Shown: positions 11,795 to 22,660, counted from the stretch's first letter. The stretch is 64,000 bases of DNA from an uncultured Pelagibacteraceae bacterium (GCA_902528375.1 CABZSS010000002.1:1-64000); one strand, 5' to 3'. Numbers and translations are program-made. The notes: generated by a model from the letters alone, not told the origin.

Positions 11795-12628
11795 ATGATC
11801 ATTTGGTTAGCGTCATATCCGAAAAGTGGAAACACTTGGTTACGTATGTTTTTAAAAAGTTATTTTCTTAAATCAGATGAAAAACTGAGCCTTGAAAGCT
11901 CAATTCTAGACAACTTTAAAGCTCAAGGATTTCCTGATCAAGTAATATTAGATCATCTTAAAGTAGATTATTATAAGTTTGAAGAGATAGTAAAAAATTG
12001 GGAAGCTTTGCAAAACTATATAAATTTAAATAACAAAACAAACTTTGTTAAAACACATAATGCAATGTGTACTGTGGGCTCTTATAAATTTACATCATTT
12101 AAAAATACTATTGGAGCAATTTACCTAGTTAGAGATCCAAGAGATGTTTTAGTATCTTATTCTCATCACTTAGGCTCTGACTACGAGAAAACTTTTGTTC
12201 ATTTATCCTCATCTTATAGTTATGAATATCCATCCTCAGGTGGCAAAAGTTACGAAAAAACTCTCATGGGCACATGGTCAGAACATTATAATTCCTGGAA
12301 AAATTATAATTCTTGCAAGGTTCTAATTCTTAAATATGAAGATATGATCTTAAATGAACTCGATACTTTTACAAAAGTAATAAATTATATAAAGGAAATT
12401 GATGGAACTGAGTTTAATATGGATAAACTAAAAAAAGCTCTAAAACTAACTCGGTTCAATGAGTTACAAAAAATGGAAAAAACTGAAGGATTTAAAGAAA
12501 AAGGTAAGGGTGCTCTTTTTTTTAGAAATGGAAAAATTGGTACATGGAAAGATGAAGTTCCAGTAAATATTATAAAAAAAATTGAAAAACTTTTTCAAAA
12601 AGAAATGATAGAACTAGGCTATTTATAA
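11795..12628 (+). CDS. Sulfotransferase-domain protein
   Basis: Start corrected to MIIWLASYPKSGNTWLRMFL (5' PAPS-binding loop); YLVRDPRDVLVSYSHH (3' PAPS motif). Confidence 0.93.
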   Translation: MIIWLASYPKSGNTWLRMFLKSYFLKSDEKLSLESSILDNFKAQGFPDQVILDHLKVDYYKFEEIVKNWEALQNYINLNNKTNFVKTHNAMCTVGSYKFTSFKNTIGAIYLVRDPRDVLVSYSHHLGSDYEKTFVHLSSSYSYEYPSSGGKSYEKTLMGTWSEHYNSWKNYNSCKVLILKYEDMILNELDTFTKVINYIKEIDGTEFNMDKLKKALKLTRFNELQKMEKTEGFKEKGKGALFFRNGKIGTWKDEVPVNIIKKIEKLFQKEMIELGYL

Positions 12629-14325
12629 TTTTTATTAATTTCTATTATCATTTGATCAAGGGACCGACAAAAATCATTAGTAAACTGTTTAGTATCAAAT
12701 AAAGGTGTTTGATAAATTCGATTAAAAAGATCTTTTCTAATGGTATTTAATACACTTATACTTGACGCATAATAGGATGCTTTTTCTATATAATCTTCGT
12801 CAGTAATTGCAATAAAATTACTTAAATTTGCATTTTTTAAAATGCTTTCACCACATCTTGAATTAAAATTATATCCTTTTTTTGTTAGCACAGGAACGTT
12901 TTTCCACAAAGCTTCAAATGTTGTGGTAACTCCATTAAATGGAAATGTGTCTAAACATAGGTCTATCTTGTTGTAAGTATTTAAATGGGACAAAAAATCA
13001 TTTCTTTTAGTTTTTTTTAATATTTCAAGTGAGTTTGATAGCCCCTCTTTTTCAAATCTTTTTTTAATTACATCTTCACAAATATATAAAGATGATTTGA
13101 GGATTATTTTTGAGTTTTTAACTTTTTTTAATATCTTTATCCAAACATCAAGGACTTCATCATTTATTTTCATAAAATTGTTTAAAGACCCAAAGGTAAA
13201 ATAATTATTCCTATTAAACGGTAATTCGTTAAAAAGACGTTCATTTTCAAAACCACAATGCGAATTCCAAATTTTAGGAAGTTTGCAAATTTTTGGCCCA
13301 TATTCTGTTTCTTCTTCTTTTACAGTATTTATGTCAGCTAAAATAAAATCTATTTCGTTAAGACCCGATGAATTATTAAACCCTAGCCATGATATCTGTA
13401 GAGGGCAAATTCTTGTATTGAAAATAGATATTCTGTTTGAGGACCATAAGCCGGCGAGATCAAACAAAATATCAATGTTTGAGTTTTGTATTATATTTAC
13501 AGTGTCTTGATCTGATTTATTTCCAAGATCAATCCAATCGTCAAAAAGATCTTTAAAAATCTGCGTTGTTTCATCTTGTTCCTCAACGCGCAAAAGGGAT
13601 AATCCGTATGATTTAAATTTTGTTTGTTTTAAATCTTTTATCAAATTTTTTACGAAATAAGATATTGAATGAGATTTACAAAAATCAGGAGACAAAAATC
13701 CTATATTAATATTTTTCTTTTTTGTATCAATTTTGGATAATTTTTTGGCATCGAAAGAACTGAAAACTTTTGAAAATTTTTTTTGGAAATCACCAAAATC
13801 TTTTTGTCGCCAACTACTCAAGTACATTTGAGAAGTAATATAAACTGTTCCAAAAAGCTTATTTAATTTTTTGAATTTTAAAAGTTCTTCTAATTTTGAA
13901 ATTCTCTCTTTATGTTTTAAAAGATATTTATATAAGTCAATACCATGCGCTAAATACCTTTCATTATTTGAGAACTTTTTACTAGCGTCGGAGTACATTT
14001 TTTCAGATACAATTAAATTGTTTACTTTATCAGACTCTTTCCGACCCATTTCAGCACAAAGCTTAATGTGATTACATAAGGCATCTAATGAAATTTCGCC
14101 AAAATTATCTTTATTAAATGCTGCTTCAAAGTCTTTCAAAGCATAGTCAACATCTCTATCAGTTTTACCTTTCTGGGATGCTCTACAAATACCTAGTAAA
14201 TTTAAAATGGCGGGGGACCTGTCTTTTTCTGTGGTAGATGACTCTAATTTAAGAATGATTTCACTATATCTTTTTTCATAAAAAAGTTTTTTATATTTTG
14301 ACAAATTTGCGTCATTCATAAACAA
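12619..14325 (-). CDS. TPR / O-GlcNAc-transferase-like (SPINDLY/GT41-type) glycosyltransferase
   Basis: NIGFLSPDFCKSHSISYF, DILFDLAGLWSSNRI, ICPLQISWLGFNNSSGL, FGSLNNFMKINDEVLDVW, DTFPFNGVTTTFEALW. Confidence 0.88.
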   Translation of the reverse strand: MFMNDANLSKYKKLFYEKRYSEIILKLESSTTEKDRSPAILNLLGICRASQKGKTDRDVDYALKDFEAAFNKDNFGEISLDALCNHIKLCAEMGRKESDKVNNLIVSEKMYSDASKKFSNNERYLAHGIDLYKYLLKHKERISKLEELLKFKKLNKLFGTVYITSQMYLSSWRQKDFGDFQKKFSKVFSSFDAKKLSKIDTKKKNINIGFLSPDFCKSHSISYFVKNLIKDLKQTKFKSYGLSLLRVEEQDETTQIFKDLFDDWIDLGNKSDQDTVNIIQNSNIDILFDLAGLWSSNRISIFNTRICPLQISWLGFNNSSGLNEIDFILADINTVKEEETEYGPKICKLPKIWNSHCGFENERLFNELPFNRNNYFTFGSLNNFMKINDEVLDVWIKILKKVKNSKIILKSSLYICEDVIKKRFEKEGLSNSLEILKKTKRNDFLSHLNTYNKIDLCLDTFPFNGVTTTFEALWKNVPVLTKKGYNFNSRCGESILKNANLSNFIAITDEDYIEKASYYASSISVLNTIRKDLFNRIYQTPLFDTKQFTNDFCRSLDQMIIEINKNYK

Positions 14326-14374
14326 ATATTATCAAATAAAGGGTTTATTTAAATAAATTAATAAGTCCTATTTC

Positions 14375-15646
14375 TTAAGAGGGTTTATTCATAGAATTAA
14401 AAAACTCGTTGTTGCTTTTGGTATTTTTAAGCTTAGAATTTATAAACTCTATTGCATCCATTGACCCCATCGGAGCTATGATACGTCTAAGAACATTCAT
14501 TTTTTGAAGATCATTTTTATCGAAAAGAAGTTCCTCTCTTCTTGTCCCCGATTTTGTAATATCAATTGCTGGAAATATTCTTTTTTCAGATATTTTTCTA
14601 TCTAATATAGTTTCGCTATTACCTGTTCCTTTAAATTCCTCAAATATAACCTCATCCATTCTGCTTCCAGTATCTATTAACGCAGTAGCGATAATTGTTA
14701 ATGACCCACCCTCTTCAATGTTTCTGGCTGCTCCAAAAAATCTTTTTGGTCTTTGAAGTGCATTAGCGTCTACACCGCCCGTTAAAACTTTTCCTGAGGA
14801 TGGAACAACAGCATTATATGCTCTTCCAAGTCTTGTTATTGAGTCTAAAAGAATTACGACATCTTTTTTATGTTCCGTCATTCTCTTAGCTTTTTCTATT
14901 ACCATTTCTGCTACTGCAACGTGCCTTTGCGCAGGTTCATCGAAAGTTGAGCTTATTACTTCACCTTTTACAGTACGCTGCATATCAGTTACTTCCTCAG
15001 GTCTTTCATCAATAAGCAAAACCATCAGATAACATTCCGGATGATTTGCAGTAATCGAATTAGCTATGCTTTGTAAAATCATAGTTTTTCCTGCCTTTGG
15101 TGGGGATATAATCAAAGATCTCTGACCCTTTCCAATTGGACTTACAAGATCAATTAACCTTGGTGTTAAATTTGGTTTTTTTTCAACTGTATTTGATTCA
15201 ACTTCCATAACTATTTGTTTGTTGGGATATAGAGGTGTTAAATTGTCGAAAGCAATTTTGTGTCTTGATTTTTCAGGATCTTCAAGATTTATCTTGCTCA
15301 CTTGAAGCAAAGCAAAATATCTTTCTCCCTCTTTTGGCGCTCTAACAGGCCCTTCGACGGTGTCACCTGTTCTTAAACCAAATTTTCTAATTTGACTTGG
15401 GCTGACGTAAATATCATCGGCTCCAGGTAAATAGTTTGACTCAAGAGCTCTTAAAAAACCAAATCCATCTTGAAGAAGTTGAAGTACGCCCATTCCGGTA
15501 ATCTCTTCACCTTTCTCGGCAAGTTTTTTTAGTATTGCAAATAAGATTTCTTGTTTCCTAAGTGTGCTAGCATTTTCTATACCTAGCTTTTCAGCTTGTT
15601 CAATTAGTTGTGCAGGGCTCTTTTTTTTAAGTTCTTGAATTTTCAT
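14375..15646 (-). CDS. rho: Transcription termination factor Rho
   Basis: [58 protein letters not shown]. Confidence 0.99.
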   Translation of the reverse strand: MKIQELKKKSPAQLIEQAEKLGIENASTLRKQEILFAILKKLAEKGEEITGMGVLQLLQDGFGFLRALESNYLPGADDIYVSPSQIRKFGLRTGDTVEGPVRAPKEGERYFALLQVSKINLEDPEKSRHKIAFDNLTPLYPNKQIVMEVESNTVEKKPNLTPRLIDLVSPIGKGQRSLIISPPKAGKTMILQSIANSITANHPECYLMVLLIDERPEEVTDMQRTVKGEVISSTFDEPAQRHVAVAEMVIEKAKRMTEHKKDVVILLDSITRLGRAYNAVVPSSGKVLTGGVDANALQRPKRFFGAARNIEEGGSLTIIATALIDTGSRMDEVIFEEFKGTGNSETILDRKISEKRIFPAIDITKSGTRREELLFDKNDLQKMNVLRRIIAPMGSMDAIEFINSKLKNTKSNNEFFNSMNKPS

Positions 15647-15698
15647 TTGGGGAGATAAGTAATTTGATTAAATTAATATAATATATATTTATGATATT

Positions 15699-16139
15699 TC
15701 AACCTCCTAATGGCTTTAAAATTGCAAAAAATATGATCAAAATTAACAGTATAGTTGGTATTTCATTAATAATTCTAAAATATTTTGAGCTTGATGTATT
15801 TCTGTCATCTTTAAAAGCTCTTAAACACGATCCAAGATAAAAGTGATAAGCCGTTAGAGTAACTACCAAAAAAAATTTAACTTGCATCCAAAGCGCACTT
15901 AGTAATTCAAGGCCAACAGAGTGTATTAGGGCCAAACCAAATATCCAAGAAAGCAACATTGCTGGATACATAATGTAGAAATACAATTTTCTCTCCATTA
16001 CTTTAAAAACTTTACAAACCTCAATATTTGATGAGTTTTCTGTGTGATAAACAAATATTCTTGGCAAGTAAAGTAATCCGGCCATCCAAGAAATTACAGC
16101 AATTAAATGTAGGGATTTAAATATTAGATAATAATTCAT
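15699..16139 (-). CDS. hemJ: Protoporphyrinogen oxidase HemJ / UPF0093
   Basis: SLHLIAVISWMAGLLYLPRIFVYH; cluster with hemH and hemE. Confidence 0.92.
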   Translation of the reverse strand: MNYYLIFKSLHLIAVISWMAGLLYLPRIFVYHTENSSNIEVCKVFKVMERKLYFYIMYPAMLLSWIFGLALIHSVGLELLSALWMQVKFFLVVTLTAYHFYLGSCLRAFKDDRNTSSSKYFRIINEIPTILLILIIFFAILKPLGG

Positions 16140-17137
16140 TTTCTTATGCTCTTGTTAATTAAGTGCACCAATAATTTTATATGATCCTCGTTATCATTTA
16201 AGCAAGGAATTGTGTCAAATCTTTCCCCACCAGACTCTAAAAAGCTTTCTTTTCCCTGAATAGAAATTTCCTCAAGGGTTTCAACGCAATCAGAGGAGAA
16301 ACCAGGAGAAATTACTAAGATATTTTTTTTTCCCTCTTTGGGTAAACTTTCCAAAGTTTTATCTGTATAGGGCTGAAGCCATTCTTGTGGACCAAATCTT
16401 GATTGAAAAGTTGTCAAAACGGGTATGTCTTTATTAAACTTTTCTTTAATCAATCTAGTGGTTTTGTGACAATAGCAATGATATGGATCACCTTTGTCAA
16501 AATATTTTTTTGGTATGCCGTGATAAGATGCTAATATTAAATCAGGTTTCCAATTAATGCTGCTCAGTTTGTTATTTATAGAATTCACAATTGCTTGAAT
16601 ATAAAGTGGTTCAGATTCGTAGTGAGGAATAATTTGAAGACTGGGCTGCCATCTCATTTTCATTAGCGTCCTGTACACTTCATCACAAACCGTAGCTGTT
16701 GTTGCTGCTGCATACTGTGGATACAGAGGAAGTATTATAATGTTTTCACATCCACTTTCTTGTAAATTAAGCATTTTACTCTTTATGCTTGGATTTCCAT
16801 ATCTCATTGCATAATCAACAATCAAGTTTTCATTAGATATAATAGATTTCACTTTTTCAGCTTGCTTAATAGTATAATAACGTAAAGGTGATATATTTTC
16901 TTCTTTCATCCATATTTCTTTATACGCTTTAGCTGTTTTAGAGGGTCTAAAAGTAAGAATAAATAAGTTTAAAATAATTTTCCATAAAAAAGGATTTACT
17001 TCTATAACCCGTCTGTCTGATAAAAATTCATTTAAATATTTTCTTATATCCCACCATCCTGTAGAATCTGGTGTCCCAAGATTGATTAATAAAACACCAG
17101 TCTTTCCAAAGTTTACTTGAGGATGATCACTTTCCAT
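16136..17137 (-). CDS. hemH: Ferrochelatase
   Basis: GVLLINLGTPDS, LILASYHGIPKKYFDKGDPYHCYCHKTTRLI, TFQSRFGPQEWLQPYTD. Confidence 0.98.
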   Translation of the reverse strand: MESDHPQVNFGKTGVLLINLGTPDSTGWWDIRKYLNEFLSDRRVIEVNPFLWKIILNLFILTFRPSKTAKAYKEIWMKEENISPLRYYTIKQAEKVKSIISNENLIVDYAMRYGNPSIKSKMLNLQESGCENIIILPLYPQYAAATTATVCDEVYRTLMKMRWQPSLQIIPHYESEPLYIQAIVNSINNKLSSINWKPDLILASYHGIPKKYFDKGDPYHCYCHKTTRLIKEKFNKDIPVLTTFQSRFGPQEWLQPYTDKTLESLPKEGKKNILVISPGFSSDCVETLEEISIQGKESFLESGGERFDTIPCLNDNEDHIKLLVHLINKSIRK

Positions 17138-18134
17138 TAAAACTCCTAACTTCTTCTACTAAATATCTAACCATATCCGGGTTTGTTTCCGGTAAAACTC
17201 CGTGTCCTAAATTGAATATATATCTTTTTTTATCGAAAGTTTTTAAATATTTTGTCACTTCATTTCTTAAAATTTCTTTATTTTGAAGTAAAATTTTTGG
17301 ATCAAAACCTCCTTGGACAGGAATATCAATAGTATCTCTAATGATTGAAGGATCAACATTATAATCGATACTAATTATGTCTGGGTTAACATTATCTACA
17401 AATTTTTTGTAATTATTGATGTTTCGTGGAAAACAAATTGAGATTGTTTTTTTTTGTCTTATAAAATCAACTAAACTTTTGTTGGGCTTATAGACGAAAT
17501 ACTCTAGGTCTTCTTCTGGAAGAAGTCCGGCCCAACTATCAAAGATCTGAATTATAGATGCGCCACTTTTAATTTGAGCTTCAATGTGTATTTTTAAGAA
17601 TTCGTCTAACTTCATTAAAATATTATTAATATATTTATCTTTTGGAAAGACATTAAAATTTCCTTCTTTCGGGGACTTTCTGTTAAGCATGTATAGTAAA
17701 AGGGTCCACGGAGCACCAATAAAACCTATAGTATCTTTATTGTTTATGGATAATTTTTTTTTTGTTTCTTTAACTGTTTCATAAACTGGATTTAGTTTTT
17801 TAAGAAAACCTTCCTTTTTAACAGTATTTAATATATTTAAATCAAGCTTATTTAAATCAGGTCCAAAATTTTTTTTAAAATTTACTTGTTGACCGAGTGC
17901 GTATGGAACTAGCAGAATGTCAGAAAAAATTATAGCAGCATCAAAATCAAACCTAGTAATTGGTTGTATTGTTATTTCAGATGATAATTTAGTATTTAAA
18001 CATAGTTTAATAAAATCTTGATTCTTTTCTCTTATGGATCTGAATTCTGGCAAATATCTACCAGCTTGTCTCATTAACCATATAGGAGTTCCAGAGAATT
18101 TATTATTTATGTAATCTTGTATAAGAGTATTCAT
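17127..18134 (-). CDS. hemE: Uroporphyrinogen decarboxylase
   Basis: PIWLMRQAGRYLPEFRSIR, AAIIFSDILLVPYALG, FDSWAGLL. Confidence 0.98.
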   Translation of the reverse strand: MNTLIQDYINNKFSGTPIWLMRQAGRYLPEFRSIREKNQDFIKLCLNTKLSSEITIQPITRFDFDAAIIFSDILLVPYALGQQVNFKKNFGPDLNKLDLNILNTVKKEGFLKKLNPVYETVKETKKKLSINNKDTIGFIGAPWTLLLYMLNRKSPKEGNFNVFPKDKYINNILMKLDEFLKIHIEAQIKSGASIIQIFDSWAGLLPEEDLEYFVYKPNKSLVDFIRQKKTISICFPRNINNYKKFVDNVNPDIISIDYNVDPSIIRDTIDIPVQGGFDPKILLQNKEILRNEVTKYLKTFDKKRYIFNLGHGVLPETNPDMVRYLVEEVRSFNGK

Positions 18135-18413
18135 ATAATTAAATATTATCTATATTGTTTGTAGTATGTACTGTTAATAATGGTAGTTAATGTTTTTTAA
18201 CAAGTTTATAACAGTTTTTTCACATAAGATTTATAAAATTTACCTTTGAATTCTTTGAGTTTTAATCAATTATCATTTTTTTATCTAAAAAGTATAATAT
18301 TTATCAACATGGTTAAAAATGTATATAAATGTGCACTTATACATTAAAATCTTTGAATAGAATTTTTATTTATTTTATGAAGCAACTTATACACACAGAT
18401 ATACTTTTTATAC
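18135..18413. other. Candidate chromosomal replication origin (oriC)
   Basis: AT-rich divergent gap hemE / RP001-like gene; DnaA-box match TTATACACA (18387-18395) and near matches TTATCAACA (18301-18309) and TTATTAACA (minus, 18172-18180). Confidence 0.75.
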
Positions 18414-19235
18414 ATGATTAATACATATGATATATATTTAATATCCGACTCAACAGGAGAAACATTGGAAAGAATATTTCTTGCAATTAAAGCTCAATTC
18501 AAAAACTTTAAGTATAAAACACACTTTTATTCTTTTACACGAACAGAAAATCAAATTTCTAAAATTCTTGAAGTCTCACAAAGACAACACAATGTTATAG
18601 TATTATACACAATTGTTGACAATAAATTAGCTAGACATTTATCCAATGAGTGTAGTTCCAAAAATATTCCATGCTTTGGCATTTTAGGGGATTTGATTAT
18701 TAGTTTTTCAAAACTTTTGGATCAAAAAGCTCTCAATGTTCCTAGTAGACAACACATAATGGATGATGAGTATTATAAAAAAATCGAAGCCATACAATTT
18801 ACAATGAATCACGATGATGGTAATTCAGTAGAAGACATTGATAAATCTGATATCATCATTCTGGGTGTAAGCAGAACAAGTAAAACGCCAACTTCGATTT
18901 ATTTAGCAAATAAAGGAATGAAGATATCAAATATACCATTGGTAAATGAAAACTCTGTTCCTGATATATTAAAAAAAAATCCTCAAAAAAAATGTATAGT
19001 TGGTTTGACCGCAGAACCTAATAGGTTGGTAGATTTACGTAAAAATAGGATGCAATCAATTAAAGATAATGAAAGCACAGAGTATACAAATTTAGATAAT
19101 GTGCAAAAAGAAACGGAAGACGCACGAAAACTCTTCCAGAAATATAAATGGCCAAGTATTGATGTAACAAGGAAATCTGTAGAAGAAACAGCTGCGTCAA
19201 TTCTTAAGATACATGATATTTTTAATCAAAAATGA
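18414..19235 (+). CDS. Pyruvate,phosphate dikinase/PEP synthase regulatory kinase/pyrophosphorylase (DUF299, RP001-like)
   Basis: YLISDSTGETLERIFLAIKAQF, ILGVSRTSKTPTSIYLANKG. Confidence 0.95.
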   Translation: MINTYDIYLISDSTGETLERIFLAIKAQFKNFKYKTHFYSFTRTENQISKILEVSQRQHNVIVLYTIVDNKLARHLSNECSSKNIPCFGILGDLIISFSKLLDQKALNVPSRQHIMDDEYYKKIEAIQFTMNHDDGNSVEDIDKSDIIILGVSRTSKTPTSIYLANKGMKISNIPLVNENSVPDILKKNPQKKCIVGLTAEPNRLVDLRKNRMQSIKDNESTEYTNLDNVQKETEDARKLFQKYKWPSIDVTRKSVEETAASILKIHDIFNQK

Positions 19236-19816
19236 AGTCAATAATTTTGGCATCAAAGAGTGAAATAAGAAAAAAAATATTGGATGAAAACAATATAAAT
19301 TGTACAATTGAACCGTCCAATTTAGATGAAGATGAAGTGAAAAAATCTTTAATAAACCAAGGAGCAACACCAGAACTTATATCTAAAAATTTAGCCGAAT
19401 TAAAAGCGAATAAAGTTAGTCAAAAAAGAATGGGAGAAATGGTTTTAGGTGCAGATAGTGTAATTGATTTAAACGGAAAACTTATCTCAAAACCAACAAA
19501 TAGAACAGAAGCTATGAATATTTTGAGCTCACTAAACGGTAAATCACATTTTCTTATAAGTTCAGTTTGTATATCTTTAGACGGAAAAATGATTTGGAAT
19601 TATACTGAAAAAGCTGAAATGAAAATGAAGAACTTTTCTAAAGAAGAGTTTAAAATATATTTAAGTAAAATTTCAGATAAAAACTTATATTCTTACAATG
19701 TTTATCAAATAGAAGGGGAAGGGAAAAAATTATTCAGTGAAATTAAGGGAGACGTTAATACAATAATGGGTCTACCGATTAAGATTATAAGAAAATATTT
19801 GGAAAATATTAAATGA
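19232..19816 (+). CDS. maf: Maf-family nucleotide pyrophosphatase
   Basis: IILASKSEIRKKIL, VLGADSVIDLNGKLISKPTNRTEA. Confidence 0.93.
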   Translation: MKSIILASKSEIRKKILDENNINCTIEPSNLDEDEVKKSLINQGATPELISKNLAELKANKVSQKRMGEMVLGADSVIDLNGKLISKPTNRTEAMNILSSLNGKSHFLISSVCISLDGKMIWNYTEKAEMKMKNFSKEEFKIYLSKISDKNLYSYNVYQIEGEGKKLFSEIKGDVNTIMGLPIKIIRKYLENIK

Positions 19817-20601
19817 AAAAATTTTGTGTTATAGGAAATCCAATCGATCACTCTTTATCTCCAAAACTTCATAACTTTTGGCTCAAAAAAAACAAGATTG
19901 AAGCAATTTATGAGAAAAAACTTCTTGAAAAAAAAGAAATTCCAAAACTAATTGAGAGTATCAGAGAATCAGAAATAAATGGCGTCAACGTTACAGTTCC
20001 ATTTAAAAATTCAGTAATACCGTTTTTGGACAGCCTCAGTTCTGAGGCAAAAAAAACGAACTCTGTAAATACTATTTGTATAGAAGATGATAAAATAATA
20101 GGCCACAATACAGATATTGCTGGATTTGAATTAGCCATAAGGTACATCAATTATGATGTTAAAAGAAAAAAGGCGCTTATAATAGGAGCTGGCGGAGTTA
20201 GTCCTTCCATTATCCTCGCTTTACAAAACATGGGATGCGAAAACATCTCTTTAACTAATAGAACATTTGAAAAAGCAAAAAAAATAAAAGAAATTTTTAA
20301 TGACATAACCATTCAAAAATGGGGTGATATTCCCGAGTTTGATATAGCTATTAATGCGACGAGCGTTGGCTTAAATAAAGAAAATTTTGATTTGGATTTA
20401 AATAAGTTCGGAAATAATAAATTTTTTTACGATGTAATTTACAATCCAAGTGAAACAAATTTTCTAAAAGAGGCAAAGGTTAATGGTAATAAAACAGAAA
20501 ATGGTAAAATGATGTTTATATATCAGGCCCACCAATCTTTTGTTTTGTGGAATAAGGTATTACCAAAAATTGATGAGAAAACAATAGAAATCTTAAAATG
20601 A
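19813..20601 (+). CDS. aroE: Shikimate dehydrogenase
   Basis: VIGNPIDHSLSPKLHNFWL, GVNVTVPFKNSV, GAGGVSPSIILAL. Confidence 0.97.
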   Translation: MKKFCVIGNPIDHSLSPKLHNFWLKKNKIEAIYEKKLLEKKEIPKLIESIRESEINGVNVTVPFKNSVIPFLDSLSSEAKKTNSVNTICIEDDKIIGHNTDIAGFELAIRYINYDVKRKKALIIGAGGVSPSIILALQNMGCENISLTNRTFEKAKKIKEIFNDITIQKWGDIPEFDIAINATSVGLNKENFDLDLNKFGNNKFFYDVIYNPSETNFLKEAKVNGNKTENGKMMFIYQAHQSFVLWNKVLPKIDEKTIEILK

Positions 20602-21170
20602 GAAGAATTGCGCTAGTTGGGGATATCGGTTCAGGAAAAACATTCATTTCAAATTTATTTAGATACCCAGTTTTCAATGCTGATTTGGTTGTCTCAAATC
20701 TTTACAAAAAAGATAAATTTTTATTTAAAAAAATTAAGAAAAGATTTCCTGATAAGGTGAGAAACTTCCCTTTGAAAAAAGAGGAACTGCTTAAAATAAT
20801 TTTCCAAAATAAGAAAAATTTATATGCTTTAGGCAAAATAATTCATCCAATAGTAAGAAAAAAAATGGAAAATTTCTTTAAAACAAATAAAGAAAAAAAA
20901 TTTGTTGTTTTGGATGTCCCTTTATATTTAGAAAACAGATTGAATAAAAAAAAAGATGTTATCATTTTTGTTGAAGCCAATAAAAAAAAGATTAAACAAA
21001 AACTCAATAAAAGAAAAAATATCAATTCAAAGTTGATAAATATACTAAGAAGAAATCAACTACCGATAAACTTAAAGAGAAAAAAATCAACCTACATTAT
21101 AAAAAATAATTTTATTAGAAACACTGCTAAGAAAAATGTAAAGTTAATTTTAAAAAAAATAAGCAAATGA
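20598..21170 (+). CDS. coaE: Dephospho-CoA kinase
   Basis: RIALVGDIGSGKTFIS, FNADLVV, VLDVPLYLE. Confidence 0.93.
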   Translation: MRRIALVGDIGSGKTFISNLFRYPVFNADLVVSNLYKKDKFLFKKIKKRFPDKVRNFPLKKEELLKIIFQNKKNLYALGKIIHPIVRKKMENFFKTNKEKKFVVLDVPLYLENRLNKKKDVIIFVEANKKKIKQKLNKRKNINSKLINILRRNQLPINLKRKKSTYIIKNNFIRNTAKKNVKLILKKISK

Positions 21171-21832
21171 AAGAAATAGTGCTTGATACGGAGACTACTG
21201 GTCTCTCAGTTGAAAATGGACACCGAATAATCGAGATAGGCTGTATAGAACTTGAGGATCAAATTTTGACCTCCAATCGTTTTCATTGTTATTTAAATCC
21301 TCAGAGGAAAGTTTCGGAAGAAGCTTTTAAAGTACATGGATACTCAGACGAATTTCTGTCTGATAAAAAAAAATTTCATGAAATAGCTGATGACTTTTTA
21401 AAATTTATTGATGGTACAAAATTAGTAATACATAATGCCCAGTTTGATTTATCTCATTTGAATAATGAATTAAAATTATTAGGGAAAAAACCAATATTAA
21501 AAGATCAAGTAATCGACACTTTGGATTTAGCAAGAGAGAAATTTCCTGGCTCTCAAATTAGTCTTGACGCATTATGTAAAAGATTTCGAATTGATAACTC
21601 TAAAAGAAAATTACATACTGCTTTAATTGACTGTGAGCTATTATCCAAAGTCTATGTAAACTTAATTGATCAAAAAGAGCCAAAATTAAACTTTTCAGAG
21701 AAAAATGATAATATGGAAATTAATAAAAGCTCAAAAATAAGTTTTTGCAAAGATATTATTCAACCTTCTTCAAACGAATTAAATGAACATCAAAATTTTC
21801 TCAAAAGATCTCTTAAAAAAAATTACTTTTGA
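21167..21832 (+). CDS. dnaQ: DNA polymerase III epsilon subunit
   Basis: EIVLDTETTGLSVENGHRIIEIGCIEL, HNAQFDLSHLN, HTALIDCELLSKVY. Confidence 0.96.
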   Translation: MKEIVLDTETTGLSVENGHRIIEIGCIELEDQILTSNRFHCYLNPQRKVSEEAFKVHGYSDEFLSDKKKFHEIADDFLKFIDGTKLVIHNAQFDLSHLNNELKLLGKKPILKDQVIDTLDLAREKFPGSQISLDALCKRFRIDNSKRKLHTALIDCELLSKVYVNLIDQKEPKLNFSEKNDNMEINKSSKISFCKDIIQPSSNELNEHQNFLKRSLKKNYF

Positions 21833-22251
21833 TCTTTTTCAAATAGTTCTTTAAAATTTATCTTCTTTTCTAACTTTATTTCTGGATAACCAATTGATTT
21901 TACTATCTCAAAAAATTTTTTTTCAATTTCAGGATACATTTCAGTAGGCACATCACTTAGAAAAATTCTTTTTAACTCATCTTTGTTTACAGCCGCTTCC
22001 TCGACCTTAATAACGGCAGTATGAATCATTTCAAAATATGCTTTTTTGTCCTTATCATTTTTATTATCAAAAGTTAATTTTATATTCACCTCTGCCATAT
22101 TATTTTTTAATGGCAAAGAATTTATATCTATTCCTAGAGAATATTTTGGAATATTGTCTTTTAAATATATGTAATTTTCAGTCCCAGCTATTTTTGAAGA
22201 GACATCTTTTATATATGAGGTAAGTATTTTATAATTTTTTGTCATTTTCAT
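21823..22251 (-). CDS. secB: Protein-export chaperone SecB
   Basis: YIKDVSSKIAGTENY... SecB-type pattern and conserved location between dnaQ and fxsA. Confidence 0.85.
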   Translation of the reverse strand: MKMTKNYKILTSYIKDVSSKIAGTENYIYLKDNIPKYSLGIDINSLPLKNNMAEVNIKLTFDNKNDKDKKAYFEMIHTAVIKVEEAAVNKDELKRIFLSDVPTEMYPEIEKKFFEIVKSIGYPEIKLEKKINFKELFEKDQK

Positions 22252-22660
22252 TATCCTTATCTACAAATTCCTCTTCAATCAAATCATCTTTAATATACAC
22301 TTCATCTTTATCTTTCGCTTTTTTTGTGATCAATTTAAAAATCAATTTTCTTGTTAAAGGAAATATTATTAAGAAACCTAAAATGTCAGTAGCAAATCCT
22401 GGCAAAATTAATAAAATGGCTGCTACTGCTAATGCTGCTCCAGACATTAACTCAAATAATGGCATTTGATTTTTATAGAGTTGAGAGACCCCAGACTTAA
22501 GAGTGTTTAAACCTTCGTACCTAACATAAAAGACACCAATTATAGCTGTAAAAAATATGAGAGAAATAGTTGTAAAAGCTCCGATTTGGCTTCCAATTTT
22601 TATAAATAAATAGATTTCTAAGATTGGGATCAAAATTATCAATAAAAGCGCTGTGTTCAT
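22229..22660 (-). CDS. fxsA: FxsA family membrane protein
   Basis: LIILIPILEIYLFIKIGSQIGAFTTISLIFFTAIIGVFYVRYEGL, LLILPGFATDILGFLIIFPLTR. Confidence 0.92.
   Translation of the reverse strand: MNTALLLIILIPILEIYLFIKIGSQIGAFTTISLIFFTAIIGVFYVRYEGLNTLKSGVSQLYKNQMPLFELMSGAALAVAAILLILPGFATDILGFLIIFPLTRKLIFKLITKKAKDKDEVYIKDDLIEEEFVDKDNENDKKL

Noticed and set aside
18187-18200. TTAA-spacer-TTAA resembling a CtrA site in the oriC candidate
   Set aside because: Spacer is 6 nt rather than the canonical 7, and such matches are frequent by chance in AT-rich DNA
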